Shown in pieces: positions 1 through 9,537 of a stretch of 64,000 nt of DNA (the stretch's first letter is position 1; each line of letters starts with the position of its first letter). The notes below the pieces were generated by a model. It was not told the DNA's origin. It saw nothing but the letters and a program-made list of their open reading frames with translations, and did not search any database. Position numbers and translations under genes: made by a program. Origin of the DNA: Strongyloides papillosus. Lineage: Eukaryota > Nematoda > Chromadorea > Rhabditida > Strongyloididae. The stretch is from assembly GCA_005656395.1 (NCBI GenBank), contig SRSI01000078.1, positions 1,302,001 through 1,366,000 of the forward strand, given 5' to 3'.

Positions 1-440
1 ATTTTACAATCGATGCACAATGTTGGAGCATCAACTGTAACATGTTGTATCAATGGATTTGGTTCCATTGTTTTCCTGTAAAGATTTCTGTCCCTAGTTT
101 TAAACATTTTAATTTTGAATTTCTGTCAAGTGAGTTTAGTGGATATTTGCTAGAGAGTCTTTGTTTTCCCTAGTTATGCAGTTGTTCTTTTAAAGAAAAA
201 AATATGTAACTTGACTTGTTTATTTACACTTTATGATTGTAACTGTTTCTGCAATTATGTCACAAACTATGGGAACTTTGACAGTCTTAAACATCTTAAA
301 TTGCATAACGAAGTTATGCATATTTGTTGAATGCCATTATGAGAAATTAGTGAAGAAGAAATATGGGAATGTTTTTACATCTCAAATTATTATTATTTTT
401 TCTGGTCGCTATAATATAAAGCTTGCTACTAGAGCTCTTG
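1..440. other. AT-rich DNA without a supported gene
   Basis: No domain, splice pattern or RNA gene is visible. The only open frame (233-523, plus) runs into the inverted repeat that begins near 446, has low-complexity composition and no recognisable similarity, so it is not called as a gene. Confidence 0.6.
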
Positions 441-445
441 GTGTT

Positions 446-1722
446 ATATTAAACACACTATGTTGTTTAGTATTAAATCCTTGGTCGAATACTTTGACCC
501 CTGCCGCAGCGACGTTTTTCTAAACTTGTAAAATACCTATTTGAAGCTAATAAAAGTTTATGAAACTCTTACAGAGCATTGTTTATGCTGTGTAGAGGTA
601 GATTATTTAAAAAAATTTTTAAAATTTTCAAAAATGGAAATTTGTTTTTGAAGCCTTATATCTCAAAATTATAACAGATGATCTTATATGAAACCTATAT
701 ATTCTGAAAGCTCTTGATCTCCCCTACAAGAATATACTAATATCATATCAAAGTTTCTATCCAGTTTTTAGATAATTAGCTTTAAATTAATTATCCATGT
801 TTTTTCAATATTTTTGTAATTTAAAGACAATTTTTAAAATTATTAGAACTTAAAAATTGTTTTTACATAGATTACATTTTATAGTATATTTAAAATAATA
901 AGGTTACTGCAAAATACTATCTATAAATGATTGTTTTAGTCAAATATTTTAAGTAATAATTTTTAGAGAAAAACATTTTAAAACTTCTAAATATGAAATT
1001 TTTTGAGCTGATATTTGTATATTACAATCAGATCAAGCTTTAACTATATATATTTTTATTATTTCTTTCCAAATAAGGTATTTCATGCTATACTTGAACA
1101 CATCTCAAATGTGCTCTACTATACCTCAAAATCATATAATAATATTTAGATTTTCTATGTAAAAAATAATTCTTTAGCACCTTAAGAAGTTTTCCAATGC
1201 TAAATCCAAAGTATTTTATCATTTTTTTAAAAGTGAAAGTTAAATTTTTTTTCAATATAAATTAATCATTTAAGGAATTTTTCTTTACTTTAAACTTATT
1301 TACATAGCCTATAATATGTATTTAAAGAATTTTCAAGTTCTAATGATTTTAAAAATTGTCTTTTAATATCAAAAATATTGAAAAAACATGGGTAATTAAC
1401 TTTAAAACTAATTATCTAAAAACTGGACAGAAACTTTGATATGATATTAGTATATTCTTGTAGAGGAAATTAAGGACTTTCAGAATATATAAGTTTCATA
1501 TAAGGTCATCTGTTATAATTTCGAGATATAAGGCTTCAAAAAAAATTTTCCAAAAATCGAAATTTTAAAAATTTTTTTAAAATAATCTACCTCTACACAG
1601 CATAAACAATGCCCTGTAAGAGTTTCATAAACTTTTATTAGCTTCAAATAGATATTTTTTTAAGTTTAAAAAAACGTCGCTGCGGCAAGGATCAAAGTAT
1701 TCGACAGAGGAAACAACATAGT
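446..1722. mobile_element. Long fold-back element (inverted arms of about 440 nt)
   Basis: The left arm (about 446-890) is the reverse complement of the right arm (about 1,290-1,722). Shared landmarks are the GC-richer tip CCGCAGCGACG at 502-512 against CGTCGCTGCGG at 1,674-1,684, and the blocks around GCATTGTTTATGCTGTGTAG (576-595) and CTACACAGCATAAACAATGC (1,592-1,611). The centre, about 400 nt, is unpaired AT-rich DNA with no transposase. This is the architecture of a fold-back or long-TIR non-autonomous DNA transposon. The arms have diverged by point changes and a roughly 10-nt indel near the tip (around 467-476), so it is not recent. No clear target-site duplication could be fixed because arm similarity fades gradually outside the tips. 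Family unknown. Confidence 0.8.
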
Positions 1723-1729
1723 GTGTAAA

Positions 1730-2640
1730 ACAGTGTTTTACTAGAAGACGAGGAATTGTTCTCGCTCGATGTTCATCAAGCTTTGGAAAATTTGAAATCA
1801 TCAATTTACCAGCTGAAGTCCAGAAGAAATTTACTAAAGTCAAAAAAAGTCGTGTGGTTTCTGTAGAAGCATTAAATTTCTGGGTTTTATTCGTCGCTAA
1901 AATTGTTGTCGCTATCCTTTTTTGAAATAAAAATTTTATTTTACTTGTTCAGTTTTATTTATGTTTTTTAAGGTTGTTTTAAAACTTCGTGTTTTATTTT
2001 ATCTTTTGTTATAAGATTAATATGTATTTCCTTTAGTCACTTTATCTTTAAGTGCTTTCTTTAACATGTCTCCATGTATTTTTTAAAAAGATTGTCTAGT
2101 TTAATTATTTTTGTTTTTTCATTAAGTGAAACGATTAAATATGCATGTAACGTTTCTATTACTGTTAAGATAAATTTTGTTACGTTACCAAACCCATACC
2201 TGACTATATTATGATCAAGCATATAAATAAGATTTAATTTAACTTATTGTCTTCATTTCCTCACTTATATTACTCTTTATAATTACTTTCTATGTACATG
2301 TATTCCTAACCAATACCTTGGTATTTGTGATATTATTTAATTATTGTACTATTTCTATAAAGTATGATAAAATTCTAAATATTACCTATCTATCATTATT
2401 GCTAGCAGTGGAAACATGGCAAAATCTTATCGTTTTGCTGTTATTATCTGCGACTTTATTAAAATTAACAAGCGAGTTTGAAAAAAATATTAAAATAACA
2501 AAATTTATTTATATAAAATATAAATTACAATTTATTTCAAATTTAAATTATATGGATTTAGTATTTCATAACAACAATCTTTTTAATCTACTAATATCTC
2601 ACTTATGCCATTTTTTTAAGGAGCATATTTGTATACATAT
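1730..2640. other. AT-rich DNA, no gene seen
   Basis: Only short chance frames occur (for example 2,318-2,647 plus, hydrophobic and without similarity). Nothing else was recognised. Confidence 0.5.
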
Positions 2641-2649
2641 TTTTTAAAA

Positions 2650-3075
2650 CTAGTTCCCTTTCCTTTATCTATTATTATTAAAAATTATTTGCTGTTTCAA
2701 CGTATTTTTTAATCTCATATTTGTCTTTATACAGTTTTTAGATAACTTTATAAGGACCTTCCTATGTAGGTTGGTTTTTATGGGATATCTTGTCGTTCTT
2801 TCTGAACATTACTTTCTTTAATACCCAATATCTATGTTCTATAATACGAGTGTGACATCTTAAATGTTCCTTTCCAACCTTTTTTCCACCTGCTCGGTAT
2901 AGGAGTACTATATACGTGTATCCATTATAGATGGGTACACCATCAACAAATAAATCTCATGTGTTTAGAAGTAATTCTGCTGGTTCCATCTCAATTATTG
3001 AATGTTTAGACTTGTTATAGATATATATGAAATGATATACAATAGCTGCGAGAATATCATTGCATCGAAACCTTG
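2650..3075 (-). pseudogene. LTR-retroelement integrase C-terminal remnant
   Basis: Read on the minus strand, this stretch shows the end of an integrase of the Ty3/Gypsy kind. A helix-like segment ending in YNKSKHS and followed by PAELL (about 2,970-3,070) matches the usual YNxxxHxxxxxxPxE stretch that ends the catalytic core. Further on, EGPYKVI (about 2,740-2,765) and KDKYEIK (about 2,705-2,730) match the barrel domain where the growing element normally has xGPYxV. The reading frame is broken by several stops and shifts, so it is a dead fragment. No LTR was found beside it. A comparable integrase tail lies at 58.7-59.25 kb. Family level beyond LTR retroelement is inference. Confidence 0.6.
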
Positions 3076-3079
3076 TAAA

Positions 3080-3430
3080 TATTAAAGAAACATTTTATTA
3101 AAATAATATATGTAATGAAAAAATTAATAAAAAAGATACATCTTATATAATATAATTTTATAATCGGTTACATCCTCCTTAGATTAAATAGATTCTATTA
3201 TATTTTGTAATTTCTAAATTTTTTTTGCATATTAATTATTCTTCCGGGCAATAGTGTTATCCTTATTTTTAGTTGTGCTCGCTTGGATGTCTTGGAAATT
3301 ATTTTTCTTTGTAATAATTTAGATCATTTACATTTTATTTAATTGAATACACGTGCAGAATTTAGTGTAATTCATATGTCATTTGCATATAATTTATGTT
3401 TTTTGTTATATCCAAAAAGATTGATTCATT
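3080..3430. other. AT-rich spacer
   Basis: No coding or structural signal recognised. Confidence 0.4.
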
Positions 3431-3449
3431 TATTACATTTTTTCGTTTT

Positions 3450-4108
3450 TCTAGATAAAAATAATGCATGATCGTAATCCTTTAGATGACTCTTAGCGCC
3501 AGTTTACTCGTGAATCAATATTCCCAACAGTTCCAACAACAAGTTTACACCTTTTGTTTGGAGTTATAAATCTATTGGTCCAATTTACACTAGCCTTATT
3601 TTGGCAATTAAAATTCTGTGACTTATACTATCAACGGGAATGAAATTGTTAATCATTTTACTACATTGTTCGTCAGCTATGTCGTGAGCATAGTCTATGC
3701 CTGCTATGATAGCAAGGTTTTTGTGGAAATCGACATCAGAGCCTCTTTTGAAAGATTTGATGATTTGTCCTTTTCAAGGTGACGAAGTACTGTGTTGTCT
3801 AATTCTTTCTCTATTGGATCGGTTTCTTTGGTATCCCATATGATTGGAAGAAGTACTTTTCGAGTAGATGGAATGTTACAAAGGCGTAACAAATTTTTTA
3901 ATTCCGCTTTCTGGGTTTTGATGAGGTTTTCTTTTTCATCTGGGGTTGCAATTCTGCCAATTGTGAGCAATCTTTGCTCCTCCTTCCATTAGAGTACTCT
4001 GATCTTAAAGATCGCTTCGAAGTTGGTCATTGTGGCTGGGGATATTACTTCTCCAGCTGGTGGTGCTGTTGGGTCAACAGCGTTGTTATGAATATTGGTG
4101 GATGCCAT
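3450..4108 (-). pseudogene. Unrecognised broken minus-strand ORF
   Basis: A coding-like stretch starts at an ATG at 4,108 (reverse strand; first residues MASTNIHNN, rich in P and A) and continues past a stop near 3,995 into an open frame down to 3,704, containing a Lys/Glu-rich helical part (about 3,860-3,960). Past 3,704 other frames stay open in short runs to about 3,450. Codon use looks more protein-like than the surrounding DNA. I do not recognise the family. It lies directly downstream (in minus-strand direction) of the hairpin array at 4,353-4,702 and of the ORF ending near 4,710. It may be a decayed element gene or an endogenised foreign gene; neither is shown. Confidence 0.4.
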
Positions 4109-4352
4109 TATAAGGTTGATTTTATATTAATTATCAAAGATCAAATGTGATTTGTTTATATAAAATAAAATTTTTATTTATTTATGGTAGTTTATTTGTC
4201 CAATGTATGGATATTTATAACTTTTTATTGTTTTTGGTATATGTTTTTATTTAAAAAATGTTTTTGTTATGTACTCTATGGTACTTTAGTGATATAACTT
4301 TTAAGTTATATTAGTATTTATATATATCTTATGTGTATATAAGGTGTTTAAA

Positions 4353-4702
4353 AAACTATTTTTGGTGTAAAAATAGTTTCTTGTACGTATTAGTTGTTGG
4401 GAATATTCAATCGTTCTAGTGGTGTTCCAGACGATGCGGCAATTGAATACTTTAGCTATGGTGGGCTAAAGTGGAATTGGATATTTTATTGGTGTACTAG
4501 AATATCAAACAACGATTGGTGTTATCGTTGTGCAGCAAAGTATATTTACTAGTTGGTATATCTAGTAAATGGGTTCTAAATTATAAAGATGGTATCTCTT
4601 TATGTGGATATCTACTAATTGGTGTATTTCGTAGATGCAGATTAGAGTATAAAGTTGGTGTATCTTTATACGAATAATTACTAATTTAGTTTAATTAGTA
4701 AT
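4353..4702. repeat. Array of about ten hairpins with a shared TTGGTGTA-type loop
   Basis: Consecutive short hairpins follow each other with little spacer. Stems and loops: 4353-4363/4369-4379 (11 bp, loop GGTGT); 4410-4414/4431-4435 within outer 4405-4411/4442-4448 (loop containing GGTGTT); 4449-4456/4465-4472 (loop TATGGTGG); 4480-4488/4498-4506 (loop TTGGTGTAC); 4509-4516/4524-4531 (loop TGGTGTT); 4544-4552/4562-4570 (loop TTGGTATAT); 4583-4589/4597-4603 (loop TGGTATC); 4610-4615/4631-4636 (loop region with TTGGTGTA); 4647-4654/4664-4671 (loop TTGGTGTAT); 4677-4685/4694-4702 (loop TTAGTTTA). Stems are mostly perfect but unrelated in sequence, so this is not a tandem sequence repeat; the common property is the fold plus the loop. 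A further simple hairpin (4328-4332/4339-4343, loop GTGTAT) precedes it. It lies between two minus-strand ORFs, right after a good minus-strand splice donor (GTAAGT at 4,713-4,708), so it could be intronic or untranslated RNA. Read on that strand, the loops are TACACCAA. Confidence 0.85.
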
Positions 4703-4709
4703 GTAAAAC

Positions 4710-4945
4710 TTACTGACGAGGAGGATAGTCTGCAACTTTACTGGATGACTGACTGAATGTCTGAATGAATGTGACTTTTGTTGAATTTTCACTAATTTTT
4801 GTCTTTGTAATGCGCCCCCTACGTCTTCCATTACCTGAATTTGGAGATGGCACCTGTGGGATGTAAAAATTGTGATTAAATTGTTCGGCCAATGTTTTTT
4901 CAGGTTGGAGATAATCGTGATGATCCTTAGTTTGTACTATTAAAG
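4710..4945 (-). CDS. Unrecognised short ORF, possible exon
   Basis: The open frame on the minus strand runs from a stop near 4,945 to 4,710; an internal ATG lies at 4,892 (60 codons to the stop). The product has a Pro/Ser-rich part, a basic patch GRRRGR and a Ser/Thr/Gln-rich tail. The frame ends at TCA|GTAAGT, where GTAAGT (4,713-4,708) is a perfect 5' splice site, so the stop may be intronic and the real protein may continue after splicing. Directly after this donor comes the hairpin array. Family not recognised; expression unproven. Confidence 0.35.
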
Positions 4946-5167
4946 TTTTGAATTATGTGCACCAGTTCTGTAATAATTGTATTTAATTTTTTTTATTTGT
5001 ACTTTGCTCTAAATAAAAATGTTAGAACTACATAATTATTTTATATTATAGAAAAATATCTACGATTAAATAGTTCGTGTGGAACCTCCATGTAATGAAG
5101 TTAGAAACAATATTATAACATTTTATCAAAGTAACATTTTAGAGTGAAGAAAAAGACGATAAATGCT

Positions 5168-5368
5168 TTATTTATAGAGTAATATCAGTGGGTAGTTGCA
5201 AGAATTGTTGTTCTCGCGGATCTGGGAATCTTCCAAGAGATCGCAGACACCAGAAGACGTTAAGTTAGAAAGTGATAAAGTGTCAAACGATTTATTAGGT
5301 ATAACAAGAATAGATACAATAAGTATAAGAGTGAAAATAATATGCAATGTGATAGTTATATATTTCAT
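5168..5368 (-). CDS. Possible small secreted or membrane peptide
   Basis: A 66-codon minus-strand frame opens with MKYITITLHIIFTLILIVSI, which has the shape of a signal peptide: basic residue at position 2 and a long run of I, L, V, T and F. The remainder is short, with two cysteines (near residues 42 and 57). A TATATAAAG motif lies about 17 nt upstream of the ATG. The left end of the CACTA-like transposon inserts only about 170 bp upstream (at 5,540), so any older promoter region would be interrupted. No family recognised; a chance hydrophobic frame is quite possible in AT-rich DNA. Confidence 0.25.
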   Translation of the reverse strand: MKYITITLHIIFTLILIVSILVIPNKSFDTLSLSNLTSSGVCDLLEDSQIRENNNSCNYPLILLYK

Positions 5369-5862
5369 GAAAGGTTGTTGATCGTTCCTTTATATATTCT
5401 TCAACATGCAATGTCCTCGATTGTCTTATAATAGGTGTATTGAAGCAAAGCTCCGATACAACACTATTACAGAATATATAAAATTTATTTATATTTATAA
5501 CATCAAATAATCGCAATAAAATTAACTGTAAATAATATTCACTCAAAAAAAAATTTGTCGTAATGTGAATACAATTTGTCAAATTTTTTGCTTTTTGACA
5601 AAATTGTCGTATATTACGACATAATGTAGTTTATACCATTTTTTGTCTGTAAATAACGACAAATAGACGTTTTACAAATTTGTCGTAATATAAGACAATC
5701 TTGTATTATAATATTATATATTTTTGTTAATTTTTGAATAATAATCAACTAGTAATTAACTTTATTTTAAGCTTTAACTAAATATTGATAATAAAAATTA
5801 CATATATAAATTATTAAGATAAAAAATGTACAAAAATTACAAAAAAAATATAAAATAATATT

Positions 5863-6770
5863 TTAATAAAATTGACTGTAGAAAGTTTTCATCTGATTAA
5901 TTTTTTTCTTCAAGTGCATACCTATATTTTTTTCTACTTTCAAGTCTGACATGCTGTACTTCATTATTACACTGTATTCGTACTCATCGTGCTCTTGACC
6001 TTCATTTAACATCTTATAAAGATCAAACAAAGTGTCAACACCGGACACTTTCTTCCCATTTAGAAGAAATTTGTTTTTCTTTCTTTCCACCAAGTATTTT
6101 CCATGGTCATTTATTATTGGTCTAAAAAAAGTATTAAAATTGTTTTTAATATCTTACTCAATTATTTGTATTATATCACCACCAAAAGCTTCATAGGCTT
6201 TCTCAAATCCACTTTTAATAGCAGCATCTTCATCAACTGCTTCTTCTTCTTGACTATCTACATCTTGATCCCTTTTAGGTCTTTTAATATTTGAACATTT
6301 TGACCTCAACTTCTTATAAAGTTCACCTAGAAACAATAATTAGAATTAGTTATTCAAATAGTAAAAAATAGATGTTTTAAAATCTTAATAATGTATAATA
6401 ATATAATTAACAAATATAATGAATATGTAAAATATATAGATAAAGCATGAGTAAAAAAAATAAAGGATTTAACAACAGGAGTATATAAGCATAGTATAAT
6501 ATATTATTAGATAAAGTTACCTTGTGAAGATGTAAAATGTTCAATGCTAAGATTGATATCATATTTTTGGAAAAAAATTGTAACCGTGTCCTTGATTAAA
6601 GATAATTTGCAAACTCCTGCAACATAAAAAATAGCCTCACATAAAAGACAATTAAGCTTTGATATATCTTTAGGATAAAGTGTTGATTTGTTCTTAATTT
6701 TATTTAACAAATCTTCATAGTTGATGTTGTTTTCTAACTTTATAGAAGCTGCAGCAGAACAGGCACTCAT
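5863..6770 (-). CDS. Transposon accessory protein, three exons (225 aa)
   Basis: Three minus-strand open frames join by good splice signals into one 225-residue protein. Exon 1 is 6,770-6,521, ending CAAG|GTAACT; intron 6,520-6,327 (194 nt, ends CTAG); exon 2 is 6,326-6,158, ending TTGA|GTAAGAT; intron 6,157-6,122 (36 nt, ends TTTTTTTAG); exon 3 is 6,121-5,863. Lengths sum to 678 nt, a multiple of three, and both introns carry in-frame stops if retained. The middle contains a basic patch (KRPKRDQD) followed by an acidic run. No known domain recognised. Its place inside the CACTA-like element, downstream of the transposase, suggests a role comparable to the second, DNA-binding protein (TNPA-like) of plant CACTA elements; that role is inference. 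The 36-nt intron is unusually short. Confidence 0.65.
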
Positions 6771-7046
6771 AGTTAGTATAAATTGTAAAAATCTATAAAT
6801 TATGAAACATTAAATTAGAAAAGTTTAACGAGAGAAAAATCTGGCTGGAATAATAACACCTTAACTTAGGTATTGTTATAAAGCTTTTACACATTACATT
6901 GTATGATTAAGAAAAAGTAGCTATGAGAGATAATGTTTAGTGGGAAAGTAACAACATAAAACTATCTTAATTGTTATACCATTTCATTTCAAGACACATG
7001 CAAAAAAATTTATAAACTTTACCATTAAGGAAACTTTAACGATATT

Positions 7047-9314
7047 TTACAAACAAATATATGAATTAAAAATTACTAATAAATCAGAATTATAATTACT
7101 ACAATTTTTTTCCTTGTATATATGATATTCGCATTCAGTTGACAGTATTGTTGAACAATCATAAAAATCTTCTTCTTCTGTTATAGAGAAATAAAACAAT
7201 GAGCCATAACAATGTTTTAATGATAACTTAAAACCGTGAACTTTAGTAGCATCCGAATCAATTACTTTTATAACATTGTAGCCATAAGAATTTCCATTTT
7301 TTTCTAAGTATATGATATCATCTTTACCAGGAATATACTTTTTTATTGCTGATGCACCATAATCTTGTAATTTCATTTTACATTCACGATATGCATTTTT
7401 TCTTGCTATTGTTTTTGCTTCCTCTACTTTATTCTTAGACCTTAATACATCATTTCGACATAGCACATGAAAAGCTTCACCTCTAAAAGCTGATATATTT
7501 TTCAATGGTCCTAATTCACGAAATGCACGTCCTAAATGAACCATGTTATGTGTTTTTGGTTTCAAATCTTCTTTATCTCTAAAGTATTTTATTATTGAAG
7601 GTACCAATTCATCTTCAATTTTCTTAATTTCAACATCATGTATTGATGAACTCATTGTAAGATATGTTAATCTGATAACATTAGTTAAGATTCTTTCATC
7701 TTCTTCAAATTCTAATATTTGTTCAATCGGATCACATGAATTCTTCAGTTTATTTAAAACCATTGGTAAAAATATAAGAAGGGAGTAAGATTGCATTGCA
7801 GATTGAAAGAGCTTTGTATCCTTGTAATTTCTAAATATTTTTCCTATCTTATTAGGCTTTTGAAAGTTGCCATATTTTAAATTAGAATAAAGAGTTTGCA
7901 ATGAATTATATCCCTTTGTTGGTTCAGGTTTTAGTTTTAAATTTTTATAGTAAAATACCAATCTTGAGAAAAATATTTTTATAAAGTTAGGTACCACACC
8001 AAGCAATATATCATGGCAAACATCGAGATAAGGTACGAGAGTATTGTAACCATGAATTTCATTCAATACAGATTCTCTCAATTCATTTCTTAGTATGCAA
8101 TCCTTTTCACTAAAAACATTTTTAAAATTTGTATTTGTTGTTTCACATAAGCGACAAGTATCAGTATTTCTTGAAGCAAAATCAGTGAAAAAACCCATTG
8201 CCTGATTTAATTCAAGATTGTCTGAACTAAATGTTAAAAATCTAACAGCAAAATTCTCCATATTGCCATCCACACAAATATTAATACCATTATCAATAAG
8301 ATCATTCATTTCTGATACAATTAGCTTAAGAGGGTAACGAAATTTTGTTCCTTTCCATATTTTTGAATTAGCTGTACATATCATTCTAATAGAATTTAAT
8401 TGAGATCCATATATTGGGTCTAAATTTGCTAAACGCAAATAGATCATCGTGAAGCTACCTTTAGAAACACTACATATTCCTCTTGGTGACATTGCATCTT
8501 GAAAAACATTTAAAAAAATTGTTTTTTTGCTTCTATCAATAATGTTCTTAGCTCTATTTCCATCTAAACAACTGTACTTTCTAGCTTGTGTTCTCTTAGG
8601 CATTTTTAAAACTAATTGTTTCTGAACATATTTATTTGACAAAAAAGAAACAAGCCTCTCCCTCATTGAAAAGCAATGATATGGATATAAGTTATCACCA
8701 ACTGCATATCTCACTATTGGTTTAATAAAAACTTTCTTTTTCATAAGATATTGCTCCCTTTTATATTGCGTAGAAATGGGTTCCAAAACTTTTTGAAATT
8801 CATCAATAAAGCCACATTTCGTTACTTTCTTAAGAACATTTAATGATTTTATTAAAAAATCATATGTTGCTTGAATTCTAGCAAATTCAATAGCAGATCC
8901 TGATGTTGAAATTAAATCATTTAAAATTTCGTTTGTCGCTTCTTCGATATTTGCATTCATTTCATCGACATCCATACTAGTATTTTCAGTATCATACAAA
9001 TTTTCATCATTGTTTATACTAATTTCATTAGTATTACTGATAACTTCATGCAACGGATTATTTTCAGGCGAACCAAAATTATGCATTTTTTGATAATGAC
9101 GAAGAATACTTGTAAAAGTAAATATTCCAGTATTCTTACAATTACAGTTATCTGATGTTAGTGTTCTATAAAAGGATTGAACACATCTGAAGCTTAGTTT
9201 TCCTATTGTTACTCCACCACACTTATGAATTGTATGTACATGTTCTTTAAATTCAGGAATATTGTTAAATAATATGGATTTTGAGCCACAAATTGAACAA
9301 ATAATTTTAGACAT
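7047..9314 (-). CDS. TNP2-type (EnSpm/CACTA-like) DDE transposase
   Basis: A single uninterrupted 755-codon frame inside the element. Two C2H2-like fingers lie at the N-terminus (C6, C9, H25, H30; and a second around residues 56-78 ending HYQKMH). The catalytic region follows: FQDAMSPRG near residue 272 fits the first-Asp block; SSDNLELNQAMGFF (about 363-376) followed by CRLC (about 387) fits the GDNLxxNxxxGF...CRxC block with Ser replacing the usual Gly before the second Asp; DVCHDILLGVV (about 431) fits MHDxLEGV; and KTHNMVHLGRAFRELGP (about 587-603) with a Glu soon after (FRGE) fits the final Glu block. The start ATG is the first in the frame and sits 223 bp inside the right terminal repeat. 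Expected function: binding the TTGTCGTAAT subterminal repeats and cutting the element out and in. Length is typical for animal members. Confidence 0.85.
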   Translation of the reverse strand: MSKIICSICGSKSILFNNIPEFKEHVHTIHKCGGVTIGKLSFRCVQSFYRTLTSDNCNCKNTGIFTFTSILRHYQKMHNFGSPENNPLHEVISNTNEISINNDENLYDTENTSMDVDEMNANIEEATNEILNDLISTSGSAIEFARIQATYDFLIKSLNVLKKVTKCGFIDEFQKVLEPISTQYKREQYLMKKKVFIKPIVRYAVGDNLYPYHCFSMRERLVSFLSNKYVQKQLVLKMPKRTQARKYSCLDGNRAKNIIDRSKKTIFLNVFQDAMSPRGICSVSKGSFTMIYLRLANLDPIYGSQLNSIRMICTANSKIWKGTKFRYPLKLIVSEMNDLIDNGINICVDGNMENFAVRFLTFSSDNLELNQAMGFFTDFASRNTDTCRLCETTNTNFKNVFSEKDCILRNELRESVLNEIHGYNTLVPYLDVCHDILLGVVPNFIKIFFSRLVFYYKNLKLKPEPTKGYNSLQTLYSNLKYGNFQKPNKIGKIFRNYKDTKLFQSAMQSYSLLIFLPMVLNKLKNSCDPIEQILEFEEDERILTNVIRLTYLTMSSSIHDVEIKKIEDELVPSIIKYFRDKEDLKPKTHNMVHLGRAFRELGPLKNISAFRGEAFHVLCRNDVLRSKNKVEEAKTIARKNAYRECKMKLQDYGASAIKKYIPGKDDIIYLEKNGNSYGYNVIKVIDSDATKVHGFKLSLKHCYGSLFYFSITEEEDFYDCSTILSTECEYHIYKEKNCSNYNSDLLVIFNSYICL

Positions 9315-9537
9315 AATAAATATAAAAGTTTATTAAATGTTACTAATAAAATAATACAAAACAATTTTCCAATTTAATACAACTTGTCTTATATAAAGAC
9401 AATGCTTGTTTTTTGAAGACACATTGCTGTATAATATGTCGTAATATACTGCAAATGTTGTAATTTACAACTTTTTGACTCCCATTACGACACATGCTTT
9501 ACATTACGATTTTTGTCGTAAATTATTTTTTTGAGTG

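Larger units (their letters stand above)
5540..9537 (-). mobile_element. EnSpm/CACTA-like DNA transposon, apparently complete (4.0 kb)
   Basis: Ends are short terminal inverted repeats: CACTCAAAAAAA at 5,540 and its complement TTTTTTTGAGTG ending at 9,537. Both subterminal zones (about 5,550-5,710 and 9,380-9,525) are filled with copies of TTGTCGTAAT/ATTACGACAA in both orientations, as expected for transposase binding sites of this superfamily. Inside lie two genes on the minus strand: a 755-codon transposase with TNP2-type features and, downstream, a three-exon accessory gene. The flanking bases allow a 2-bp TT duplication at best; I could not fix a 3-bp one. Both genes are open without frameshift, so the copy looks young and may have been active recently. 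Confidence 0.85.

Noticed and set aside
233..523. Open frame of 96 codons (plus)
   Set aside because: Runs into the fold-back arm; low complexity, no family, no splice support.
1625..1843. Open frame of 72 codons (minus)
   Set aside because: Mostly inside the right fold-back arm and its flank; no homologous frame in the left arm that would show coding conservation.
2318..2647. Open frame of 109 codons (plus)
   Set aside because: AT-driven hydrophobic frame with no motif.
4353..4702. Reading the hairpin row as a CRISPR array
   Set aside because: No constant repeat with unique spacers: the stems differ and only loops are alike; the genome is eukaryotic.
7543..7788. Plus-strand frame opposite the transposase
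   Set aside because: Shadow of the real minus-strand transposase gene.
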